From NCBI GenBank assembly GCA_039180865.1, contig JBCDCZ010000047.1, positions 1 through 20,113 on the forward strand: a stretch of DNA of 20,113 nt, in the 5' to 3' direction. Under the pieces are notes generated by a model. It did not search any database and was not told the origin of the DNA. It saw only the letters and a program-made list of their open reading frames with translations. The stretch is from JBCDCU01 sp039180865 (GTDB taxonomy: Bacteria; Pseudomonadota; Alphaproteobacteria; Rhizobiales; JACESI01). The position numbers and the translations under genes were made by a program. Every line of letters begins with the position of its first letter. Within the stretch, counting starts at the first letter, position 1. This document shows, one piece after another, positions 6,470 through 12,785 of this stretch.

Positions 6470-6842
6470 TCGATCTCGCATTGAGCGGCGTCGACGGGTT
6501 GCCGATGGGTTTGCCGCAGAAGATCATGTCGAGCGGCACCTGGCAAAGAAGGGATTTTCCTGCCTTTCCCGTCGCTTCAAGGTCAAAGAAGGTGAGGTCG
6601 ATCTGGTTGTTAAGCGCAGCAATCTGATTGTCTTTGTGGAGGTCAAGAAGAGGAAATCTCTCTCGGATGGCCTGTTTTCGATTACACCACGCGCGCAGAA
6701 GCGGATTTCAGCCGCCGCATCCCTTTGGATCGCCGAGAATCCAGACTATCATGATGCCGACAGCGAATTCCGGTTTGATGCCGCAATAGTCCTTCCGGAT
6801 GGAACAATCGAGATTGTCGAGCACGCTTTCAGCGCGTCATGA
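6462..6842 (+). CDS. yraN: YraN family protein (UPF0102, nuclease-like fold)
   Basis: The protein has 126 residues and belongs to a widespread family of unproven function with a restriction-endonuclease-like fold. The nuclease-type core is visible as A19-E20 near the N-terminal helix, KEGEVDLVVKR (42-52) with D47, and VFVEVKKRK (57-65) with E60 and K62, the E-x-K element of the PD-(D/E)xK fold. The start lies inside the end of rsmI (8-bp overlap), and rsmI-yraN adjacency is conserved across proteobacteria. The catalytic-type residues are retained, so nuclease activity is possible, but I know of no established substrate. It is followed by a 79-bp gap to gshB. Confidence 0.92.
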   Translation: MTDRSRIERRRRVADGFAAEDHVERHLAKKGFSCLSRRFKVKEGEVDLVVKRSNLIVFVEVKKRKSLSDGLFSITPRAQKRISAAASLWIAENPDYHDADSEFRFDAAIVLPDGTIEIVEHAFSAS

Positions 6843-6921
6843 TGGACGTGGTGTCTTGAAAGCCGTGTAAGAAGCGCCCATAACCGCTCGTATAAAAGCT
6901 CCCGCCCTGCACGAGTTCCCC

Positions 6922-7860
6922 ATGCTGAAAATTGCCGTCCAGATGGACCACATCACGACCCTTCAGATCGAAGGTGACACAACCTTTGCTCTGATGCTGG
7001 AAGCCGAACGCCGAGGGCACCGGCTTTATCATTACACGACCGGTCAGCTCGGAATGCGCGAGGGTCGGGTTTTCGCCACGCTTGAAGAGGTCAATGTGCG
7101 CGATGTGAAGGGCGATCATTTCAGCCTTGGTGCGCCTGTGAAAACCGATCTCTCGGAAATGGATGTCGTCTTGATGCGCCAGGACCCGCCCTTTCACATG
7201 GGTTACATCACAGCGACCCACATTCTTGAGCGTATTCATCCAAAAACGCTTGTCGTGAACGATCCGGGCGAGGTCAGGAATGCGCCGGAAAAGATTTTCG
7301 TGACCGAATATCCCGACTTGATGCCGCCGACATTGATTACCAGAAATCGCGACGACATCGCCGCGTTCCGCAGGGAGTTTTCGGACATCATTATCAAACC
7401 GCTTTACGGAAATGGCGGTGCGGGAGTTTTCCAGGTAACCGCAAGCGATCAGAACCTCTCCGCGCTTCTTGAAATGTTTGAAGGCCTCTATCCCGAACCT
7501 TTCGTCATCCAGCAATACCTTCCGGATGTCCGTGCCGGAGACAAACGTATCATCCTGATTGATGGCGAGCCGGTCGGTGCGATCAACCGTGTGCCGGCCG
7601 AAGGTGATGCGCGCTCGAACATGCATGTCGGCGGAAAGGCGGTTGAGACGGACATCACAGCGCGGGAGCGGGAAATCTGCGAACGGATCGGTCCTGAATT
7701 AAAGCGTCGCGGCTTTATACTCGTCGGGATTGACATCATCGGGCAATACATGACGGAAATCAACGTCACGTCGCCAACCGGCGTTCGCGAAGTGAAGAAG
7801 TTCGGCGGTGCTGATATTGCGGCCCTTTTCTGGGATGCGGTAGAAACCAAGCGTAGGTAG
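6922..7860 (+). CDS. gshB: Glutathione synthetase
   Basis: GshB joins gamma-glutamylcysteine and glycine with ATP to form glutathione, the last step of its synthesis in the cytoplasm. The 312-residue product has the prokaryotic family's length and the ATP-grasp layout. It shows QMDHITTLQIEGDTTFALML (7-26) at the N-terminus, then VLMRQDPPFHMGYITATHIL (83-102) and HPKTLVVNDP (106-115). The lysine and glycine-rich ATP loop is IIKPLYGNGGAGVF (157-170), followed by DKRIILIDGEPVGAINRVP (207-225) and the metal and ATP residues in MTEINVTSPTGVRE (277-290). The ATG at 6922 has only a weak GAG upstream. It follows yraN as part of the block usually seen in Hyphomicrobiales. Confidence 0.97.
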   Translation: MLKIAVQMDHITTLQIEGDTTFALMLEAERRGHRLYHYTTGQLGMREGRVFATLEEVNVRDVKGDHFSLGAPVKTDLSEMDVVLMRQDPPFHMGYITATHILERIHPKTLVVNDPGEVRNAPEKIFVTEYPDLMPPTLITRNRDDIAAFRREFSDIIIKPLYGNGGAGVFQVTASDQNLSALLEMFEGLYPEPFVIQQYLPDVRAGDKRIILIDGEPVGAINRVPAEGDARSNMHVGGKAVETDITAREREICERIGPELKRRGFILVGIDIIGQYMTEINVTSPTGVREVKKFGGADIAALFWDAVETKRR

Positions 7861-7982
7861 TTCACGTTTCAGCAGGCCCATTGAGGCGAGCGCTGCAAGC
7901 CTAAGTTCGATCGCTTATTGCATCTTTGTTCTTTTTATGTTCTCTTTCCGCGGAGTAGTCTAAGTGTTGGAGAACCTTCGCC

Positions 7983-9533
7983 GTGGTCGCCCATATCAAG
8001 ACAATCGCCTTTCAGGGGATCGATGCCGTCGCGGTCGATGTTCAGGTGCAAATTCGGGCCGGTCTTCCCGGGTTCACGATTGTCGGTCTGCCCGATAAAG
8101 CGGTCGGTGAGAGCAGAGAGCGGGTGCAATCCGCGCTCGTTGCGTCCGGCCTGTCTCTTCCGGCAAAGCGCGTCACCGTCAATTTGGCGCCCGCCGATCT
8201 TCCAAAAGAGGGAAGCCATTTCGACCTACCAATTGCACTAGGTGTCATGACCGCCTTGGGCATTTTCCCGTCGGATGCCTTTGATGATTATACGGTGCTT
8301 GGCGAATTATCGCTTGATGGAACGGTAGAACCGGTGACTGGCGTTTTACCCGCCGCGATCTATGCAAATTCCATCGAAAAGGGCCTTTTGTGTCCACATG
8401 AGAGTGGGCCTGAAGCAGCCTGGGCTGGCGAGGACATGGACGTTCTGGCGCCGCGCAGTCTTCTTGAACTCGTCAATCACGTGAACGGAACCCAGATAAT
8501 GGCAAGGCCTCGGCCCTCAATGGCGAAGTTGCCTGCCTCAACGCTTGATTTGGCTGATATCAAAGGGCAGGAGACGGCGAAGCGTGCACTGGAAGTGGCG
8601 GCTGCAGGAGGGCATAACCTCCTCATGGTCGGCCCGCCCGGTTCCGGTAAGTCGATGCTTGCAAGCCGTCTTGCGACAATCCTCCCGCCTCTCTCGCCAG
8701 CAGAACTTCTCGAAGTCTCGATGATTGCGTCGATTGCCGGGGATCTTCAACAGGGGCGCCTTTCTGACCGCAGGCCGTTTCGCGCACCACATCATTCCGC
8801 ATCGATGGCGGCCATGGTCGGCGGTGGTATGCGGGCAAAACCCGGCGAGGCAGCTCTCGCGCACCATGGTGTTCTGTTTCTCGACGAATTGCCGGAGTTC
8901 TCGCCACAAGTGCTCGATTCCCTGCGCCAGCCACTGGAAACAGGAGAGACCGTAATCGCGCGTGCCAATCACCGCGTCTCTTACCCGGCGCGTTTTCAGC
9001 TTGTGGCCGCGATGAATCCGTGCCGCTGCGGGATGGCCGGGGAGCCAGGGCATACCTGTAAACGCGGCGATCGCTGCGCGGCGGATTATCAGGCCCGCTT
9101 GTCTGGTCCCTTTCTTGACAGGATCGATATTCGCCTTGATGTGCCTGCGGTTTCGGCACTCGATCTCATCAATCCCGGTGCGGCGGAAAAGAGTGCTGTT
9201 GTCGCTGAGCGGGTCAGTCGGGCGCGCGAAATCCAACGGGAACGGTTCAGAGAATTGTTTTCAAAAGGGGCGGTAGGAACGGCTGCGCTTTCTCACAATG
9301 CGGGGCTTCCCGCCTCGCTTATTGATGAAACGGTCGCGCTTGATGGTAAGAGCCGAGCTTTATTGAGCGATGCTGCCCAGGCGTTTCAGCTTTCCGCCCG
9401 CGCTTATCATCGCGTCTTGAAAGATGCTCGAACCCTGGCGGATCTTGAGCAGTCCGACAGTGTGATGAGCCGCCACATCGCGGAAGCCGTCTCCTACCGC
9501 GCGACCTTTTCGCCGAAGGAAATGGCTGCCTGA
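7983..9533 (+). CDS. comM: YifB/ComM family AAA+ ATPase (Mg-chelatase-like)
   Basis: ComM is an AAA+ helicase that promotes branch migration during natural transformation; the wider YifB family occurs in many bacteria that are not known to be competent. The 516-residue product starts with an S5-like N-terminal domain: GLPGFTIVGLPDKAVGESRE and VNLAPADLPKEGSHFDLPIA. The AAA+ domain follows, with Walker A GPPGSGKS (217-224), a Walker-B-type LFLDELPEF, and RPFRAPHHSASMAAMVGG. A zinc-binding insert has C347, C349, C359 and C365, then DRIDIRLDVP and the C-terminal helical domain. The start is GTG, supported by GGAGA (7969-7973) at 9-nt spacing. The 122-bp gap after gshB shows no clear terminator or promoter. 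Confidence 0.95.
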   Translation: MVAHIKTIAFQGIDAVAVDVQVQIRAGLPGFTIVGLPDKAVGESRERVQSALVASGLSLPAKRVTVNLAPADLPKEGSHFDLPIALGVMTALGIFPSDAFDDYTVLGELSLDGTVEPVTGVLPAAIYANSIEKGLLCPHESGPEAAWAGEDMDVLAPRSLLELVNHVNGTQIMARPRPSMAKLPASTLDLADIKGQETAKRALEVAAAGGHNLLMVGPPGSGKSMLASRLATILPPLSPAELLEVSMIASIAGDLQQGRLSDRRPFRAPHHSASMAAMVGGGMRAKPGEAALAHHGVLFLDELPEFSPQVLDSLRQPLETGETVIARANHRVSYPARFQLVAAMNPCRCGMAGEPGHTCKRGDRCAADYQARLSGPFLDRIDIRLDVPAVSALDLINPGAAEKSAVVAERVSRAREIQRERFRELFSKGAVGTAALSHNAGLPASLIDETVALDGKSRALLSDAAQAFQLSARAYHRVLKDARTLADLEQSDSVMSRHIAEAVSYRATFSPKEMAA

Positions 9534-9536
9534 TCC

Positions 9537-9561
9537 CGGAGTAGGCAATCTCGGATTAGGC
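9537..9561 (+). repeat. Direct repeat CGGAGTAGGC / CGGATTAGGC after comM
   Basis: Two 10-mers that agree at 9 of 10 positions start at 9537 and 9552 (period 15 bp), just after the comM stop and upstream of the histidine kinase. They may be a binding site for a regulator of the kinase. The rest of the gap to 9653 holds a TAGTAT (9627-9632) that could be a -10 element, without a convincing -35. Confidence 0.3.
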
Positions 9562-9653
9562 TTATTGGTGGATCTGCGAAAGGTCCGGGCAAGGATTTAT
9601 GAACCTTATTCTGCCACGCTCTGGGCTAGTATTCAGTATCGGCAGTAAGCGCC

Positions 9654-11672
9654 TTGTCAGCTTCCAAACAAAACGGCGAAAAAGCCCGCGAACAGACTGC
9701 GTCGCGGCTTATTTTTCGAAGAGCGACCCATTTCTTCGTGGCGGTGTGGGGCCTGTCCTTGCTCTTGCCGATTGCCGTTGCTGTCACCTTTCTCGAACAT
9801 CTCGAGGACCCAGCGGCATTCCTGGTCGTAGCGGCCGCCCTCGTACCACTCGGTTTGAGTGTCTGTCTCCATAACCTCTTGACCCACGAAACACGCACGA
9901 TTGTGGAAGAAAACGATTCTCTGCACGATCGTCTTGAGGACCTCGGCGACAGACTATGGGAGAAGACGGAAGCCGATGCAGGCCTCGCTGAGCTTGATCT
10001 TGCCCGCCGCAAAGCAGAAGCGGAAAGCGAAGCGAAGTCGCGCTTTCTTGCAACCGTCAGCCACGAAGTTCGCACGCCTCTGAATGGTATCCTTGGCATG
10101 TCGGGCCTCCTCCGTGACACCCGCCTTTCAGCTGAACAGCGTGCATATGCCGAAGCACTGCACCAGTCGGGCACAGTCCTCCTAAGCCTGATCAATGACA
10201 TACTGGATTATTCCAAGATCGAGGCTGGCCATCTTGAGCTTCATGAAGGTCCAATGGATCTTGTCACGCTGATCGAAGGGACGGCTGAACTCCTCGCCCC
10301 ACGAGCTCATGAAAAGGGGATCGACCTTGCAACTTTCATCGATCCCGCACTGCCGCAGATTATTGATGCCGACGCGCAGCGTCTGCGCCAGGTTCTCTTC
10401 AATCTCGCCGGAAATGCGATCAAGTTCACCGAAGATGGAGGCGTGCTGATCGCAGCGGAACGCGTCCCGTCCGGCATCAAGCTCAGTGTCAGTGACTCCG
10501 GCATTGGCATTGCAGCCGATGCACAGACCCAGATCTTCCAGGAATTCGGGCAAGCTGATCAGACGATTGGGCGTGAATTTGGTGGCACAGGCCTTGGGTT
10601 GACGATTTCGCGCAAGATCGTCGAGCGGATGGGTGAAACTCTTCACGTCGAGAGCGCACCCGGCGAAGGCTCAGTCTTTTCATTTGTGCTCCCAACGGCA
10701 ATCTCTGAGACAAAAGATCTTGATGGGTCTTGTGTGGAAGCCGCGTCCGAATTCGCCAGAGGAGCGGGCGTCCTTCTTGTCGCGCCATCCGGTCCTGAAC
10801 GCGACGCAATGGAACGGACATTCACCGCGCATCATGCGCTTGTGGCAACGGCCGGAACGTTGCCTGACGCACAAGGAAAACTTGCTGCAGCCCTTGCGGC
10901 TGGTGAGGGGTTTTCGTTGATCATTCTTGACCGCAGACTGGCCGACGATGCGGATCAAGCCGTGCGAAAACTGAATGAAGCGGTTGATGCACTCCCTCCC
11001 GCACTTATGTTGGTCACACCGAAAGATCGTGAAGATCTCACCGCAATCAGAAGGGCCGGTTTCGCGGCCTATCTTGTCCGGCCGGTGCGAAGCTCTTCGT
11101 TGAAGAGGGTTGTATCCGCTCTTATCCATGATCAGGATGAGGAAGCGACGTCCGAATCGGGGGCGAAGTCTGCAAGAAGCCGTAGGCGTTTTCATAAAGA
11201 CCCGGCCGACCATGCTGTTACGGTCAGGCCACGCAGACGGCGCAATTCACGCAATCTCAGGGTTTTGCTTGTCGAAGACAATCCGATCAACGCGCTCTTG
11301 TCGCGTGCCCTCCTTGAGCGTGAGAATTGCCTCGTCGAGAGCGTCGAAAACGGGACCGAAGCCGTTAGTCTCATAAAGGATGGGAAAGTCTATGATCTAA
11401 TCCTCATGGATCTTCATATGCCGGGCCTCGATGGTATTGAGGCGACCCGCATGATCCGTGCTTTTGAGGCATCTGCACGCCTTTCGCCAGTGACGATTGT
11501 CGCGCTCACTGCGGATGCGACCGAAGACGCGCGTGATCGCGCGCTTGAAGCCGGTATGCTCTCGGTGCTTACCAAACCCATTGATGCGCAACAGTTTTCA
11601 ACAATCATCGAGCAAATGGAAGAAAATCTGGCATCATCGCCCTCACAAGGCCACGCGGTAGAAGGATATTGA
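9654..11672 (+). CDS. Hybrid sensor histidine kinase with two transmembrane helices, one degenerate and one canonical receiver domain
   Basis: This is a membrane-bound hybrid kinase of 672 residues. Two hydrophobic helices (about 28-46 and 55-73) are separated by only some eight polar residues, so there is no periplasmic sensor. A helical coiled-coil linker follows (about 80-130). The dimerisation domain carries the phospho-acceptor H137 in VSHEVRTPLNG, and the ATPase domain shows NLAGNAIKFT (250-259, N254), DSGIG (281-285) and GGTGLGL (310-316). A first receiver-like domain (about 371-490) lacks the acidic pair, having A377-P378, but keeps D426. The second receiver (about 535-655) is complete: E541-D542, D586, T619, K641. 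No HPt domain is present. The start is probably TTG (9654), since the frame closes at TAG 9627-9629 and no ATG or GTG precedes the first helix; a GTG at the helix is less likely. The signal and partner are unknown. Confidence 0.9.
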   Translation: MSASKQNGEKAREQTASRLIFRRATHFFVAVWGLSLLLPIAVAVTFLEHLEDPAAFLVVAAALVPLGLSVCLHNLLTHETRTIVEENDSLHDRLEDLGDRLWEKTEADAGLAELDLARRKAEAESEAKSRFLATVSHEVRTPLNGILGMSGLLRDTRLSAEQRAYAEALHQSGTVLLSLINDILDYSKIEAGHLELHEGPMDLVTLIEGTAELLAPRAHEKGIDLATFIDPALPQIIDADAQRLRQVLFNLAGNAIKFTEDGGVLIAAERVPSGIKLSVSDSGIGIAADAQTQIFQEFGQADQTIGREFGGTGLGLTISRKIVERMGETLHVESAPGEGSVFSFVLPTAISETKDLDGSCVEAASEFARGAGVLLVAPSGPERDAMERTFTAHHALVATAGTLPDAQGKLAAALAAGEGFSLIILDRRLADDADQAVRKLNEAVDALPPALMLVTPKDREDLTAIRRAGFAAYLVRPVRSSSLKRVVSALIHDQDEEATSESGAKSARSRRRFHKDPADHAVTVRPRRRRNSRNLRVLLVEDNPINALLSRALLERENCLVESVENGTEAVSLIKDGKVYDLILMDLHMPGLDGIEATRMIRAFEASARLSPVTIVALTADATEDARDRALEAGMLSVLTKPIDAQQFSTIIEQMEENLASSPSQGHAVEGY

Positions 11673-11727
11673 GCAATTGGATACTCCCGTCCCGCGGAAA
11701 TTGGCGTCGGTTGCGGAAAACCGGTCT

Positions 11728-11745
11728 CTGTCATAAATCTGTAAA
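11728..11745 (+). promoter_or_regulatory. Pho box (PhoB-binding site) upstream of olsB
   Basis: CTGTCAT-AAAT-CTGTAAA is two 7-mers in direct repeat with an 11-bp period. It is close to the consensus CTGTCAT-AT-rich 4-CTGTCAT: the first half is perfect and the second matches 5 of 7. It lies 68 bp before the olsB start codon and 11 bp before a TTATCT -10, the arrangement used by PhoB-activated promoters. Ornithine-lipid synthesis is known to depend on PhoB under phosphate limitation in Sinorhizobium. Confidence 0.82.
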
Positions 11746-11756
11746 ACGTTGCGGTT

Positions 11757-11762
11757 TTATCT
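11757..11762 (+). promoter_or_regulatory. -10 element of the olsB promoter
   Basis: TTATCT begins 11 bp after the Pho box. It replaces the need for a -35 element in the PhoB-class promoter. Transcription would start near 11769. An inverted repeat TAAAAC-N6-GTTTTA (11742-11759) overlaps both the Pho box's second half and this -10, so a second factor could act here. Confidence 0.5.
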
Positions 11763-11813
11763 CCGGCAAACAGGGCAACGAATAAGAAGATTCGGTGGGC
11801 TGAACGCAAGCCG

Positions 11814-12713
11814 ATGCAAATTGGGGCCGACACGGATTCGGTAAGAATGACGACAAAACAAACGGATGCGGCTCGCGGGCAGGTACTTGGAAGGATCGGT
11901 ACGCTAGAAGTGAGGCTCGTAGGCACGCCGGCTGAACTGAGAGCCGCGCAAGAGCTCCGTTACCAGATCTTCTATGAGGAAATGTCAGCCGGAGAGGCCG
12001 CCGGGTTTCTCCCGCGCGACGGACGTGATGTCGACCGTTTCGATACTGTTTGCGACCATCTTATCGTCATAGATTACTGCGCGCAAAATGGTGCTGGAAG
12101 TCTGAAGTCTTCAGGGGCTGTAGTCGGCACGTACCGGCTCCTTCGCCAATCTGTTGCGGAGAAGAATGGCGGTTTCTATTCACAAGATGAATACGATATC
12201 GACACCTTGATCGCGCGGCACCCTGGGCGCAACTTTCTCGAACTTGGCCGGTCTTGTGTGCTTCCGGCCTATCGGACAAAACGCACGGTAGAGCTTTTAT
12301 GGCACGGCATCTGGTCGTACACGCTGATGCATGGGGTTGATGTCATGTTCGGCTGTGCGTCGCTCGGTGGTACCGATCCAACAACTCTGACCCGTGAACT
12401 TGCCTTTCTCTCAAGAGTTGCAACCCCGCCCGAAAAATGGTCTGTCGCAGCGCATTCTGAGCGGTATGTTGCTATGGTCGATGGTGCGAAAGGGGAAAGT
12501 CACACTGAAACGGCCTTTTCAAATCGTAAGGCCCTTGCCGCCCTTCCTCCGCTCATCAAAGGCTATTTGAGGCTTGGCGCCTATGTTGGTGATGGGGCGG
12601 TCATTGATTTCGAATTCGGAACGACTGATGTCCTGATTATTCTGCCGGTCGAGAACATCAATCCGCGCTATATCTCGTATTATGGCGAAAACGCGGGGCG
12701 GTACGCTGCTTAA
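11814..12713 (+). CDS. olsB: L-ornithine N(alpha)-acyltransferase OlsB
   Basis: OlsB transfers a 3-hydroxyacyl chain from acyl carrier protein to the alpha-amino group of ornithine. This is the first step of ornithine lipid synthesis; OlsA then adds the second chain to make the phosphorus-free membrane lipid. The 299-residue product matches rhizobial OlsB as I recall it: LGRIGTLEVRL, AAQELRYQIFYEEM in the GNAT-like core, CDHLIVID, VGTYRLLRQ, FLELGRSCVLPAYRTKRTVE, and the C-terminal ALPPLIKGYLRLGAYVGDGA and GTTDVLIILPVENI. Two in-frame ATGs are possible, 11814 and 11847; neither has a good Shine-Dalgarno sequence. The second gives a start (MTTKQ) closer to known homologues and would shorten the protein by 11 residues. 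olsA is not in this window. The upstream Pho box gives the expected phosphate regulation. Confidence 0.95.
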   Translation: MQIGADTDSVRMTTKQTDAARGQVLGRIGTLEVRLVGTPAELRAAQELRYQIFYEEMSAGEAAGFLPRDGRDVDRFDTVCDHLIVIDYCAQNGAGSLKSSGAVVGTYRLLRQSVAEKNGGFYSQDEYDIDTLIARHPGRNFLELGRSCVLPAYRTKRTVELLWHGIWSYTLMHGVDVMFGCASLGGTDPTTLTRELAFLSRVATPPEKWSVAAHSERYVAMVDGAKGESHTETAFSNRKALAALPPLIKGYLRLGAYVGDGAVIDFEFGTTDVLIILPVENINPRYISYYGENAGRYAA

Positions 12714-12785
12714 ACTTCTGGAAATCGCAGTGGAAATGGACCGGCATCGGTGAAAACCGGTGGCGGGCTTGATAAGCTTCGTTCC

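Noticed and set aside
6829..7626. Antisense open frame of 265 codons opposite gshB
   Set aside because: gshB on the plus strand is unmistakable. The antisense product has no recognisable domain and no ribosome-binding site supporting it.
8538..9236. Antisense open frame of 232 codons opposite comM
   Set aside because: It mirrors the conserved AAA+ domain and looks like a codon-bias shadow.
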